Shown piece by piece: positions 14,641 through 23,609 of a stretch of 54,894 bases of DNA. The stretch is from WLMZ01 sp037139095 (GTDB lineage: Bacteria > Actinomycetota > Acidimicrobiia > Acidimicrobiales > Ilumatobacteraceae). Where the stretch lies: positions 1 to 54,894 of the forward strand of contig JBAXHD010000015.1 in assembly GCA_037139095.1 (NCBI GenBank), given 5' to 3'. A program made the position numbers and the translations under genes. Position 1 is the first letter of the stretch, and each line of letters starts with the position of its first letter. The notes under the pieces are model-generated. The model made no database searches and was not told where the DNA came from. It saw only the letters and a list, made by a program, of their open reading frames with translations.

Positions 14641-17171
14641 TCGGAGACCTCGAGATCGATGACGTGAGTAATGGCGTCGGACCCGCGCCCGATGTAAATG
14701 TTGTACGTGCCCGGGTCGACGCGCCAACCGCGCTGCACCTCAGGAGTCTCTTGGAAGACACCCATTGCGCTTGGCTGAAGTTCGCTGCGATACGCGTTGC
14801 CTGGATCCCAATATGAGAACGCACGAGCATCGAGTATGAGCGACACCTCTGTGCTTTCGCCAACGTCGAGCCATACCTTCTCGAAGGCCTTGAGTTCCTT
14901 GGGTGGCCGCACGACCTGTGGGCTCGCGGCGCCCACGTAGCACTGAACCACTTCGGCGCCGCGTCGCGTGCCGGTGTTCGTGACGGTGAGCGACACGGTG
15001 ACGACGCCATCGGCGAGAGTTGCGATGCCAATTGCCTCGGCTGACAGACGCGGTTTCGACATCTCGAACGATGAATACGAGAGACCATGTCCGAATGCGA
15101 ACGACACAGGCAGGTGACGGGCTTCGTACCAGCGATAGCCCATCAGCACGCCCTCGCCATAACGGATCTGGCCGTGCTCGCCGGGGAAGTTGCCGAACGA
15201 TGGCGTGTGTTCGATGCGTTGCGCGAAGGTTGTTGGCAGCCGACCCGACGGGTCGGTGTCGCCGAACAACACTTCGACAAGCGCGTGAGCCATCTCTTGG
15301 CCACCGAACCACGCCTGCAACACCGCGGGGGCGCTATCGGCCCAGTCGGTAGTTACAGGGGCGCCGGCGTTGACAACTACGGCGGTGTTTGCATTTGCCG
15401 CCGACACTCGCCGAATGAGTTCGCCCTGGGTGCCGGGCAGGTCGAGTGAGTCGCGATCATGGCCTTCGGTTTCCCAATCGTTGTTTGTGCCCACAATGAC
15501 GATGACTGCATCGGCGCCGGCAGCGGCTGCAACTGCTCGATCCATCAGGTCGGCTGCGGGCATCGGCTTGCAACCCAGTTCGAAACCGTGCATCCACGCG
15601 CGGCCCGTGGACGCGAACTCAACGTCGATCACATAGGGCTGACCTTCGTGCATATCGAGCTCGGCCGTGAGTTCTTTGCGCCCCATGCCGAAGTACGCAT
15701 CGCCGCGCGGTGTTGGGTGTGTGATGCCGTCGAAGATCACCTTGCCGTCGATAGACAAACATGCGCTGCCGAGTTGCATCAGGCTGATGGTGTGCGGGCC
15801 CGACTGTGTTGGCGTGTAGGTGGCTGTAGCGCGAAACGACATCGGGCCGCGTGGCAAGCCCGGGTCGAGGCCAGGCAGCAACAGCACCTTGCCATCGGCG
15901 ACGGTGGTGCGGTGCACGACATCGCCCTCGCAGCCGTTGCCGGCAAACACTTCGATGTCAAATCCGCTGCCATGCGCGCTTTCGAGGAAGCGGGCAGGGA
16001 TCGGTGCGATGGTGCGATCGATATCGCAGCCTGGTTCGTGGATGATGGTCACCTGATCGCCGAGACGCTCTTGTAGCGCCTCAAGCGGAGTGATGCGGTA
16101 ATGCGGTTGCAGGGACGCCGAGCCGCCGCCCATGATCCGGGCGCTCTTGGCGTTGGGTCCGATGACTGCAAGCGTGCGCACGTTGGCCACCTGCAACGGC
16201 AGCACGCCGTTGTTCTTCAGGAGCACCATCGACTCGGTGGCTGCGCGCCGAGTGAGTTCGCGGTGCTCGGCGCGATCGATAGCAACGGCCGATCGGGGCT
16301 CGTCGTCGAGGGCGCCGATGCGGTCGAACACCGACAACAAACGTTGCGCCGCGCCATCAAGCAATGTCTCGTCAACGAGGCCTTCGCGCACGGCGTCGCC
16401 AAGCTTGCGACCATAGAACCGCGCGGGCCCAGGCATCTCTAGGTCGAGTCCGGCGTCGGCCGCGCCAGCGGCAGTGCCGCCAGCGAACCAGTCGGTGACG
16501 ACGAATCCATCAAAGCCCCATTCGCCGCGCAAGATGTCGTGTAGCAGTTCGCGGTTCTCTGAGTTGTAGGTGCCGTTGAGTCGGTTGTACGAGGTCATGA
16601 TTCCCAACGAGCCCCCTTCCCGTACAGCGAGTTCGAACGGCAGTAGGTAGAGCTCGCGCAACGTGCGCTCGTCGATGACGCTGTCGATGGTCATGCGCTC
16701 GAATTCGGCCTCATTACCGGCGAAATGTTTCACCGTTGTAGCGACACCTTGCGACTGAACACCACGGATGAATGCCGCAGCGAGCTTGCCAGCGAGTATC
16801 GGATCCTCGGAGTATGACTCGAAGTTACGGCCAGCGAGCGGGCTGCGGTGCAGGTTCACGGTTGGGGCTAACAACACACGACACGCCTTCGTGCGGGTTT
16901 GGTCGCCGAGCGCTTCGCCCAACTGTTCGAGGAGCGCTGGATTCCATGTGGCGCCCAGTGCAGCACCGCATGGAATATTGAGCGAACTGCTCTGTTCGCC
17001 AAAGCCATCAATGAGCGGTCCGCGCGCACCTGCGGGGCCGTCGCACACAAAGACTTCGGGAATGCCAACGCGCGGCACAGCGGCCGTGGACCATGTGCTC
17101 GCGCCGGCGGTGAGCGAGGCCTTCTCTTCGATGGTCATTGAGGCGACAAGCGCGACGATGTCGCGGCTCAC
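14637..17171 (-). CDS. Glycoside hydrolase family 3 beta-glucosidase with PA14 insertion
   Basis: An 844-aa GH3 enzyme. GTG at 17171 gives VSRDIVALVASMTIEEKASL, the usual N-terminus; the frame stays open to a TTG at 17276 but that stretch is not family-like. Domains: the (beta/alpha)8 domain with RNFES, KHF (148-150) and the nucleophile Asp227 in VVTDWFA; the alpha/beta sandwich; a PA14-type insert in roughly residues 390-540; and a C-terminal fibronectin-III-like domain. No signal peptide is seen, so it probably acts on cellobiose, beta-glucosides or similar oligosaccharides in the cytoplasm. It is divergent from the hydantoinase A gene. Confidence 0.95.
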   Translation of the reverse strand: MSRDIVALVASMTIEEKASLTAGASTWSTAAVPRVGIPEVFVCDGPAGARGPLIDGFGEQSSSLNIPCGAALGATWNPALLEQLGEALGDQTRTKACRVLLAPTVNLHRSPLAGRNFESYSEDPILAGKLAAAFIRGVQSQGVATTVKHFAGNEAEFERMTIDSVIDERTLRELYLLPFELAVREGGSLGIMTSYNRLNGTYNSENRELLHDILRGEWGFDGFVVTDWFAGGTAAGAADAGLDLEMPGPARFYGRKLGDAVREGLVDETLLDGAAQRLLSVFDRIGALDDEPRSAVAIDRAEHRELTRRAATESMVLLKNNGVLPLQVANVRTLAVIGPNAKSARIMGGGSASLQPHYRITPLEALQERLGDQVTIIHEPGCDIDRTIAPIPARFLESAHGSGFDIEVFAGNGCEGDVVHRTTVADGKVLLLPGLDPGLPRGPMSFRATATYTPTQSGPHTISLMQLGSACLSIDGKVIFDGITHPTPRGDAYFGMGRKELTAELDMHEGQPYVIDVEFASTGRAWMHGFELGCKPMPAADLMDRAVAAAAGADAVIVIVGTNNDWETEGHDRDSLDLPGTQGELIRRVSAANANTAVVVNAGAPVTTDWADSAPAVLQAWFGGQEMAHALVEVLFGDTDPSGRLPTTFAQRIEHTPSFGNFPGEHGQIRYGEGVLMGYRWYEARHLPVSFAFGHGLSYSSFEMSKPRLSAEAIGIATLADGVVTVSLTVTNTGTRRGAEVVQCYVGAASPQVVRPPKELKAFEKVWLDVGESTEVSLILDARAFSYWDPGNAYRSELQPSAMGVFQETPEVQRGWRVDPGTYNIYIGRGSDAITHVIDLEVSE

Positions 17172-17287
17172 GTGAGGATCCCAACGGTGTGATGCATGAG
17201 CACAACCTAGTCGGGCACCTTGTTCGGGCGTCGTGGCGCACGTCGTTGCCGTTAGCCTCACTCCCGCAACGCTCAAGGAAACCTTTC
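17172..17287. promoter_or_regulatory. Divergent promoter region of the GH3 and hydantoinase A genes
   Basis: On the minus strand TAGGTT (17204-17209) is a possible -10 for the GH3 gene. On the plus strand TAGCCT (17249-17254) is a possible -10 for the hydantoinase gene, with an AAGGAA ribosome binding site before the ATG at 17288. I see no clear operator palindrome for a sugar-responsive regulator. Confidence 0.35.
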
Positions 17288-19294
17288 ATGACGATCTCGC
17301 TAGGCATCGATACCGGCGGCACATACACCGACGCTGTGCTCTTCGACGACGCGATTGGTGTCATTGCCAAAGCCAAGGCGCTTACTACCCGCCACGACCT
17401 TGCGCTCGGTATTGCTGAAGCGGTGGGCACCGTGCTGGCCATTGCTCAGGTGCCGTCTGCCGACATCGCGTTGGTGTCGCTCTCAACCACGTTGGCTACC
17501 AATGCACTTGTCGAAGGCCGTGGCGGTCGCGTTGCACTCGTGTTCATCGGATTCGACGCTGGCGATGCAGAACGTGCCGGTCTCATGCAGGCCTTGCACG
17601 GCGATCCGCTGATCCGCATTGCTGGCGGCCATAACCCGCACGGCGATTCACTTGCGTTGCTCGACACGGCCGCGCTCGAGCGCGAAGTCACAGCGATTGC
17701 TTCCACGGTTACGGGCTTCGCTGTCACCGCGCATTTCGCAACGCGTAACCCAGCACACGAGATCGCTGCTCGCGACTTCATCGTTTCGGCAACAGGCTTG
17801 CCGGTCACGTGCGGCCACGAGTTGTCGGCCAAGCTCGATGGCCCACGACGGGCGCTGACGAGCGTGCTGAACGCTCGCTTGATCGGACTCATTTCGGGAC
17901 TCATCGCGGCGGCACAGGGCATCATGGCGCAACACCAGATCGATGCGCCGTTGATGGTTGTGCGCGGCGACGGCGCCCTGATGTCTGCCGCAGTTGCCAA
18001 GACCCGACCGATTGAGACAATTCTCTCGGGCCCCGCAGCGAGCCTCATCGGTGCGTCGTATCTCACGCACTTGCCCGATGCGATCATCTCTGACATCGGC
18101 GGCACCACAACCGACGTTGCCATGCTCGAAAACGGCGTGCCGCGTCTCGACGAACGCGGCGCGACTGTCGGTGGATTTCGCACCATGGTCGAAGCAGTAG
18201 CCATGACCACCGTGGGTCTTGGTGGCGATAGCGAGGTGCTCGTCGCGAACAGCGGCATGACTGCCGGTCTCAACCTTGGACCTCGGCGCGTGGTGCCCAT
18301 CTGTCTTGCCGCGGTTCAGTATCCCGATGTGGTACATCGAGCACTTGACATACAACTCACCCACGATCTCGCTCACGATTACGACGCTCGATTCGTGCTT
18401 CCGCTTGGCGACGCTGGTGCCAGCGACATTGGTCTCAGTGCTGGCGAGGCCGAACTGTTCGCGCGTGCAAAGCAGGGCGCCGCAACGGTGAGTTCGTTGG
18501 TGCGCAGCCATGCCGATAGCGCACGGTTGGCCCGACTCGTGACCCGCGGCTTGGTGATGATGGCTGCGTTCACTCCAACCGACGCTTCGCACGTGTTGGG
18601 TCATTACGTTGCGTTCGATGAAGCCGCGTCGCGCAAGGCGGCCACGCTGATGGCCCGCCAGCGTTCGGCAATGGGTAAGGCCGTCGCCGATGGTCCTGTT
18701 GAGTTTGCGCGTTGGGTCGTCACCACGCTCGAGCGTCAATCGGCCGAGACGTTGCTCGACGTAGCACTCACCCGAGATGGCTTCGAAGGTTCGTCATTGA
18801 GCCGCCACGCGTTAGTGGCGTCGTCGCTTGATGGACGCAAGGGCGTTGTCGATGTATCGGTCACGCTCACCATGCCGGTCATCGGACTCGGTGCATCGGC
18901 CGCTCTGTATTACCCGGCAGTCGCCAGCCTGTTGCGTGTCGATGGGTTCGTGCCGGCCGATGCCGATGTGGCCAACGCAATCGGTGCTGTTGTCGGCCGC
19001 GTCCGCGTGCACGCCGATGTGTATGTGTCTCAGCCCGAGCGCGGCCGCTTCCGCGTGCACCATCCCGAGTCGTTCAGCGATGTGAGCACGATGGCTGAGG
19101 CGCTCGCTTCGGCCGAGTCCATCGCGAGGGCTGAAGCGCTGCGCAATGCCACTCAAGCCGGTGCCGATGCTGCCGAGGTCTCGGTATCGCAAGTGCTCAA
19201 CATCGCTCACGTAGAGGGCGAAGAGCTCTTTGTCGATGGCACGGTCACGGCGGTTGCTTCGGGCAGGCCTGCTGCAGCCCGCTCGTTCCATTAA
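17288..19294 (+). CDS. Hydantoinase/5-oxoprolinase family A subunit
   Basis: A 668-aa HyuA-type protein. ATG at 17288 is chosen for the AAGGAA site upstream and for the N-terminal phosphate-loop GIDTGGTYTD. A second ATP-binding block SDIGGTTTDVAML starts near residue 268, as in the acetone-carboxylase/oxoprolinase ATPase superfamily. The family hydrolyses cyclic amides (hydantoins, 5-oxoproline) with ATP and usually needs a B subunit (HyuB), which is not adjacent or anywhere in the window. It may act with a distant partner or as a single-subunit enzyme. The stop codon overlaps the -10 box of the nitroreductase gene. Confidence 0.92.
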   Translation: MTISLGIDTGGTYTDAVLFDDAIGVIAKAKALTTRHDLALGIAEAVGTVLAIAQVPSADIALVSLSTTLATNALVEGRGGRVALVFIGFDAGDAERAGLMQALHGDPLIRIAGGHNPHGDSLALLDTAALEREVTAIASTVTGFAVTAHFATRNPAHEIAARDFIVSATGLPVTCGHELSAKLDGPRRALTSVLNARLIGLISGLIAAAQGIMAQHQIDAPLMVVRGDGALMSAAVAKTRPIETILSGPAASLIGASYLTHLPDAIISDIGGTTTDVAMLENGVPRLDERGATVGGFRTMVEAVAMTTVGLGGDSEVLVANSGMTAGLNLGPRRVVPICLAAVQYPDVVHRALDIQLTHDLAHDYDARFVLPLGDAGASDIGLSAGEAELFARAKQGAATVSSLVRSHADSARLARLVTRGLVMMAAFTPTDASHVLGHYVAFDEAASRKAATLMARQRSAMGKAVADGPVEFARWVVTTLERQSAETLLDVALTRDGFEGSSLSRHALVASSLDGRKGVVDVSVTLTMPVIGLGASAALYYPAVASLLRVDGFVPADADVANAIGAVVGRVRVHADVYVSQPERGRFRVHHPESFSDVSTMAEALASAESIARAEALRNATQAGADAAEVSVSQVLNIAHVEGEELFVDGTVTAVASGRPAAARSFH

Positions 19295-19297
19295 TGT
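19292..19297 (+). promoter_or_regulatory. Candidate leaderless -10 box of the nitroreductase gene
   Basis: TAATGT lies exactly 6 nt before the ATG at 19304 and overlaps the upstream stop codon. No ribosome binding site is present, so the mRNA probably starts at the ATG. Confidence 0.5.
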
Positions 19298-19303
19298 GCG
19301 CCC

Positions 19304-19963
19304 ATGACTATCGACCGCGCTGCCGCCGACAAACTGCTCACCACCACTCGTTCAGTACGTAAGCGACTCGACCTCACGCGGCCGGTTGAGCCCGAACTCA
19401 TTCAGGAATGCATCGAGATCGCGATGCAGGCGCCAACCGGAACCAACGCTCAGAACTGGTCCTTCGTGGTCATCACCGATCAGGCCAAGCGCACGGCGAT
19501 CGCCAACTTTTATCGCCAAGGCTCCGAGATGATGGCAGGGTCCGGATACCCGCCGCCGCTGCCCGAGGGTGATCCTCGCGAACACGTGATGCCCAAGGTG
19601 ATGGAGTCGGCCGGCTACCTCGGCGAGATCATGGATCAGGTTCCGGTGTTTGTGTTGGCGTGTGTCAAGGGTCGTGTTGAGAACGTGCCGATGGTGCTGG
19701 CCCAAGCCAGCACTTATGGCTCGATTCTGCCGGCGGCCTGGAGCTTCATGCTGGCCGCTCGCGCCCGTGGCCTTGGCACCGCATGGACCACCATCCACTT
19801 GTTCTTCGAAACACAGATTGGCGAGCTACTTGGCATCCCTGCCGATTGGACCCAGGCCGTGTTGTTTCCAGTGGCGTATTACACCGGCGACGATTTCAAG
19901 CCTGCCCATCGCCTCGATGCGGCGAGCATGATCCATTGGGATTCGTGGGACTCACACCGCTAG
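19304..19963 (+). CDS. Nitroreductase-family FMN oxidoreductase
   Basis: A 219-aa nitroreductase-family protein. The N-terminal TTRSVRKRLDL carries the FMN-phosphate-binding Arg residues, APTGTNAQNWSFVV is the second flavin-binding block and GLGTAWT the C-terminal one. These enzymes use NAD(P)H to reduce nitro compounds, quinones or enoates; some act as dehalogenases or ene-reductases. Start ATG at 19304 fits the leaderless -10 upstream. The physiological substrate is unknown. Confidence 0.93.
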   Translation: MTIDRAAADKLLTTTRSVRKRLDLTRPVEPELIQECIEIAMQAPTGTNAQNWSFVVITDQAKRTAIANFYRQGSEMMAGSGYPPPLPEGDPREHVMPKVMESAGYLGEIMDQVPVFVLACVKGRVENVPMVLAQASTYGSILPAAWSFMLAARARGLGTAWTTIHLFFETQIGELLGIPADWTQAVLFPVAYYTGDDFKPAHRLDAASMIHWDSWDSHR

Positions 19964-19972
19964 CGGAGTGGC

Positions 19973-21217
19973 TTATTTGCGGCCGAACCCAAACAGGTTC
20001 TGGGCCACTTTGCGCATCTGGATCTCTTCGGAGCCTTCGGTGATGCGGTAGCGGCGATGGTGACGGTAGATATGTTCGAACGGCATATGGCGTGAATAGC
20101 CCACGCCGCCGCATGTCTGCATCGCGCGGTCTGCTGCGTCGCACGCGAGTCGGTTGGCGCGGTAGTTGCACATTGCGACAAGGTGCGTGACTTCCATGTG
20201 GTGCTTCTTGTCGAGCATCGATGCTGTGTAGCGAATGAGTTGGCGCAGCATCGCCGCTTCGGTGTGCAGCTCTACCAACGGAAACTGTATGCCCTGGTTG
20301 GTGCTGAGCTTCTTGCCCCATGTGACGCGACTATTTGCATATGCAACTGCTTCGTTAATGCAGTACTGAGCAGCGCCCAGCGAAGAGGCCGCTTGGCGGA
20401 TGCGGTTCTCGTGCACGAAATGTTGAGCAAGCTCAAGACCTCGTTCGAGCGGGCCAAACACTGCCTCGGAGCCCACGCGCACATCGGTGAGTGACACCTC
20501 GGCATGGTCGGTGGGCATGTTGAAAGTCCACCAAAAGAACTCGACCTTGAACCCTGGTGAGTCGGTGGGCACCAAGAACGCGGTGATGCCCTTGGGGTCA
20601 CCGTGGTTGCCGCTGGTGCGGGCGAAAATGATGTCGTGCGTGGCATGGTGCAGGCCGCTGTTCCAGCGCTTCATGCCGTTGATGACCCACTCGTCGCCGT
20701 CGCGAACAGCGGTGGTCTCCATGTAGGTGGCGTCGCTGCCGTGGTTTGGCTCGGTGAGTCCAAACGCAAGGCGGCGGGTGCCGTCGAGGAAGCCGGGCAT
20801 CCATTCGGTGATCTGTTCGGGAGTGCCGAAGTCGCGCATCATCAACACCGTAGGAAAGTTGCCCACGATGCTGGACTCGTTCTGTAAATCGTTGTGCAGG
20901 CCGAGGCCCTTTGCGGCGAAGTGCTCGCGGATAATTGCCATCTTGATGTTGCTCGCGCCTTGACCACCGAACTCCGTAGGAAGTGCTAGTCGCAACCAAC
21001 CTGCAGCGTCGGCGCGGCGACGCATCTCGCGCAACAACTCTTCCCAGTCCTGCCGCGGCACGCCACCGTTTTCGAAATCGGTGCGGGCGTATTCGCGGCG
21101 GTGATCGAAGAAGCGGATGTTGTCGTCCTGCTGCTCGAGCGGTTTGATCTCGCGCTCGATGAATTCATCGAGTTGATCGAGCGTTGCCTGAATGTCGGCG
21201 GGAATTTCGAAGTCCAT
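19973..21217 (-). CDS. Acyl-CoA dehydrogenase
   Basis: A 414-aa flavoprotein. It has the three-domain acyl-CoA dehydrogenase layout: N-terminal helices with a charged amphipathic start, the beta domain (FGLTEPNHGSD and VINGMKRWNSG) and the C-terminal helical domain ending CGGVGYSRHMPFEHIYR and ITEGSEEIQMRK, whose Glu is at the usual catalytic-base position. It oxidises acyl-CoA to 2-enoyl-CoA with FAD and passes electrons to ETF. The chain-length preference is unclear. It stands alone, convergent with the nitroreductase gene. Confidence 0.95.
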   Translation of the reverse strand: MDFEIPADIQATLDQLDEFIEREIKPLEQQDDNIRFFDHRREYARTDFENGGVPRQDWEELLREMRRRADAAGWLRLALPTEFGGQGASNIKMAIIREHFAAKGLGLHNDLQNESSIVGNFPTVLMMRDFGTPEQITEWMPGFLDGTRRLAFGLTEPNHGSDATYMETTAVRDGDEWVINGMKRWNSGLHHATHDIIFARTSGNHGDPKGITAFLVPTDSPGFKVEFFWWTFNMPTDHAEVSLTDVRVGSEAVFGPLERGLELAQHFVHENRIRQAASSLGAAQYCINEAVAYANSRVTWGKKLSTNQGIQFPLVELHTEAAMLRQLIRYTASMLDKKHHMEVTHLVAMCNYRANRLACDAADRAMQTCGGVGYSRHMPFEHIYRHHRRYRITEGSEEIQMRKVAQNLFGFGRK

Positions 21218-21223
21218 CGCTGC

Positions 21224-21229
21224 AGGCTA
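21224..21229 (-). promoter_or_regulatory. Candidate leaderless -10 box of the acyl-CoA dehydrogenase gene
   Basis: TAGCCT on the minus strand, 6 nt upstream of the ATG at 21217, with no ribosome binding site between them. Confidence 0.5.
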
Positions 21230-21319
21230 GAACTCTGCGGTAGTGCGGAGTGCAGTGGGCTAGGTATGGTCCGAAAAGCGTGCTGCGAAATGTTGTGCCA
21301 CGCCGAGCGATGGGTGCGT

Positions 21320-21325
21320 TACGGT
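21320..21325 (+). promoter_or_regulatory. Candidate leaderless -10 box of the LysE-family gene
   Basis: TACGGT, 7 nt before the GTG at 21333; no ribosome binding site. Confidence 0.45.
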
Positions 21326-21332
21326 CGGGTGC

Positions 21333-21974
21333 GTGCCGCCATTATCCACACTTCCGTTGTTCGTCGCTGCATCCCTTGCGTTGTTGGCGATCCCCGGCCC
21401 GGCCGTGTTGTTCATCGTTGCGCGCAGTGGGGCTCAGGGAACTCGTGCCGGACTCGTGTCGGTGATGGGCGTCCACGTGGCCTCGGCACTTCATGTGTTG
21501 GCCGCTGCCGCAGGCCTGTCGGCAATTGTGGTTGCGTCGTCCGTGGCGTGCACGGTGGTCAAAGTGGTGGGCGGGTTGTATCTCATCGGCATTGGCGTGA
21601 AGTCGTTACGCGGCGCCCGCAGCGCTGTTCGCGCTACCGAGCCAGCCGCGCGTTCCGAACGACAGATATTCACCGAGGCGTTCATCGTGAACATCTTCAA
21701 TCCCAAAGTCGCGCTGTTCTTTCTTGCGTTCATTCCGCAATTCGTCGATACAACCCACGGACCCGTGTGGTCGCAGACCTTGGTCTTCGGCGCGGTGTAC
21801 ATCGCGCTCGGCCTCTGCACCGACAGCATCTACGCCGTAATCGGGGCTCGCGCGGGAGTGTGGTTCAACGCGAGATCATCGCGAATGAGAGCGAGCCGTT
21901 ACGCCGAGGGCAGCATCTTGGTAGGCCTCGGCTTGCTCACGCTGCTGCTGCCACATCGCAACAGGGTGCACTGA
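21333..21974 (+). CDS. LysE/RhtB-family amino acid exporter
   Basis: A 213-aa inner-membrane protein with about six hydrophobic segments. The N-terminal AIPGPAVLFIVARSGAQGTRAGL is the family motif (PGP, then RxGxxxG), and the second conserved block KVVGGLYLIGIGVKSLR and the FNPKVALFFLAFIPQF block are present. Members export lysine, threonine, homoserine lactones and other metabolites. The substrate cannot be predicted. GTG at 21333 fits the upstream -10 box. Confidence 0.92.
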   Translation: MPPLSTLPLFVAASLALLAIPGPAVLFIVARSGAQGTRAGLVSVMGVHVASALHVLAAAAGLSAIVVASSVACTVVKVVGGLYLIGIGVKSLRGARSAVRATEPAARSERQIFTEAFIVNIFNPKVALFFLAFIPQFVDTTHGPVWSQTLVFGAVYIALGLCTDSIYAVIGARAGVWFNARSSRMRASRYAEGSILVGLGLLTLLLPHRNRVH

Positions 21975-22031
21975 GCAGCGTTGCCCGGCGGTGGAGGTCT
22001 GCAGAATCGTGAACTCCGGGACTCACCCTTG

Positions 22032-22037
22032 TAATCT
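22032..22037 (+). promoter_or_regulatory. Candidate leaderless -10 box of bioY
   Basis: TAATCT followed by 7 nt and the ATG at 22045; no ribosome binding site. Confidence 0.5.
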
Positions 22038-22044
22038 TTGCCCC

Positions 22045-22668
22045 ATGTCAAACGCCGTCCCAGTAGTGCTCGCCGATCTCGTCCCTACGCCTCGCATCCT
22101 CGACAATCGTTGGGTTCGCGACATCACTTTGGTCACCGGTGGCGCATTGTTTACCGCACTCGCGGCGCAGTTCGTCATCCATCTCGGATTCACCCCGGTG
22201 CCCATCACGGGCCAGACCTTTGCAGTGCTTACCGTTGGCAGCGTGCTCGGCTCGCGCCGCGCTGCAGCGAGCCAGGCGGTCTACTGGTTGCTCGGCATGA
22301 TCGGTCTGCCGTTCTACGCTTCGGGCGGCCATGGTTGGACCAAGGCCACTGGCTCAACATTTGGCTACTTCATTGGCTTCATCGTTGCGGCTGGCCTCAT
22401 TGGCTACATCGCCGATCGCCGTGGCGACCGCAACTACGTGAACTCATTCGCAGCGATGACCCTAGGCACCGTTGTCATTTACATCTTTGGCGCACTGTGG
22501 TTGGCTCACTCGATCAACGTTCCGCTCGCAACCGGCGATGCCAACGCAATTTCATACGGCGTGAGCCCATTCTTGGTTGGCGACCTGCTCAAGATGATTC
22601 TCGCCGCAGCCGTGGCGCCATTGGGTTGGGCTGCGTTCAACAGCAAGCAGTCACACGACAACGGCTGA
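22045..22668 (+). CDS. bioY: BioY biotin transporter
   Basis: A 207-aa membrane protein, slightly longer than the usual 190 or so. It has the BioY hallmarks FTPVPITGQTFAVLTVG, GSRRAAASQAVYWLLGMIGLP and the PFYASGGHG loop, with about six helices. BioY is the S component of the ECF biotin transporter; solitary BioY proteins can import biotin on their own or share a common EcfAT module. No ecfA or ecfT lies in the window. Imported biotin would feed carboxylases such as the biotinyl protein encoded at 47649. The ATG fits a leaderless start. Confidence 0.95.
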   Translation: MSNAVPVVLADLVPTPRILDNRWVRDITLVTGGALFTALAAQFVIHLGFTPVPITGQTFAVLTVGSVLGSRRAAASQAVYWLLGMIGLPFYASGGHGWTKATGSTFGYFIGFIVAAGLIGYIADRRGDRNYVNSFAAMTLGTVVIYIFGALWLAHSINVPLATGDANAISYGVSPFLVGDLLKMILAAAVAPLGWAAFNSKQSHDNG

Positions 22669-22680
22669 GTCGTCGGCCTA

Positions 22681-22699
22681 GGCGCCCGTGAGGGGCGCC
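22681..22699 (+). terminator. Hairpin after bioY
   Basis: GGCGCCC, loop GTGAG, GGGCGCC: a perfect 7-bp GC stem 12 nt after the bioY stop. No T-run follows. Confidence 0.45.
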
Positions 22700-22730
22700 A
22701 CGATCGTCAGTTCGCAACACCGCGCCGCAC

Positions 22731-22736
22731 TACCAT
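22731..22736 (+). promoter_or_regulatory. Candidate leaderless -10 box of the SDR gene at 22743
   Basis: TACCAT, 6 nt before the ATG; no ribosome binding site. Confidence 0.5.
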
Positions 22737-22742
22737 CAGCGC

Positions 22743-23585
22743 ATGAAATCCACCGGTAGTGATGCGTCGTCTCAGACTCGGTCTCGGCCCAAGGTAGTGC
22801 TCATCACGGGTGCCTCCAGTGGCATCGGCCAGCTTTGCGCCGATCAACTTCATCGATCCGGTTGGACGGTTATTGGGGCAAGTCGGCGAGGCACGTCCAC
22901 CGGTACATGGCAGGCGTTGGTCATGGATGTCGATGACAACGACTCGGTTACTCAGGGCGTGGCGTCGGTAATTTCCGATCATGGCCAACTCGATGCGGTG
23001 ATTGCGTGCGCCGGTTGGGGTCTCGCTGGTGCCGTAGAGCAGACGCCTATCGCCGATGCCATTGCGCAACTCGATACCAACTTTTGGGGAACCGTGCGCG
23101 TCGTTCAGGCAGCGCTGCCTGTCATGCGAGAGCAAGGCCGCGGACGATTGGTGCTGATGAGTTCTCTCGGTGGTGTGATCGCGCTGCCGTTTCAGGCGTT
23201 CTATACCGCCAGCAAGTTTGCTCTCGAGGGCTACGGCGAAGCCCTTGCCTACGAGGTTGAACCATTTGGCATCAATGTCACGTTGGTGCAGCCGGGTAAC
23301 TTCCGCACAGGCTTCACGGGTAGCCGTCGTCAAGTGAAGCCAAGCCACGGTGACACGACATACGCAGCGGCTGCAGCCAAGGCAGTGGGGTTGATGGAGC
23401 GCGACGAGATCAACGGCGCCGATCCGGCGTTGGTGGCCGCCGCGGTCGAGCGGGTGCTGAACGCCCAGCGCCCCGCGCTTCGAGTGTCGGTCGGTAAGTT
23501 CGACGAACGCATTGGCATCCTCGCGAAACGCATCTTGCCGCAACGGCTGTTTACGCGAGCGGTGCGCAGCAGCTTGGGTGTCTGA
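22743..23585 (+). CDS. SDR-family oxidoreductase
   Basis: A 280-aa classical short-chain dehydrogenase. Motifs: TGASSGIG near residues 23-30, ACAGWG in the place of NNAG, MSSLGG with the catalytic Ser, and YTASKFALEGYGEALAYEV with the catalytic Tyr and Lys; VQPGNFRT follows. The sequence style (retinol/steroid-dehydrogenase-like YTASKFALEG) suggests a hydrophobic alcohol or ketone substrate, which is inference. The gene converges with the MFS gene across a hairpin. Confidence 0.92.
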   Translation: MKSTGSDASSQTRSRPKVVLITGASSGIGQLCADQLHRSGWTVIGASRRGTSTGTWQALVMDVDDNDSVTQGVASVISDHGQLDAVIACAGWGLAGAVEQTPIADAIAQLDTNFWGTVRVVQAALPVMREQGRGRLVLMSSLGGVIALPFQAFYTASKFALEGYGEALAYEVEPFGINVTLVQPGNFRTGFTGSRRQVKPSHGDTTYAAAAAKAVGLMERDEINGADPALVAAAVERVLNAQRPALRVSVGKFDERIGILAKRILPQRLFTRAVRSSLGV

Positions 23586-23587
23586 TT

Positions 23588-23609
23588 CGCGCTGGCTTAA
23601 CCCAGCGCG
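23588..23609. terminator. Bidirectional hairpin between convergent SDR and MFS genes
   Basis: CGCGCTGG, loop CTTAAC, CCAGCGCG: a perfect 8-bp stem directly after the SDR stop and containing the stop codon of the minus-strand MFS gene. There is no T-run. Confidence 0.5.

Noticed and set aside
17171..17276. Extension of the beta-glucosidase to a TTG at 17276
   Set aside because: The extra 35 residues do not resemble GH3 and run into the promoter region of the divergent gene; GTG at 17171 gives the normal N-terminus.
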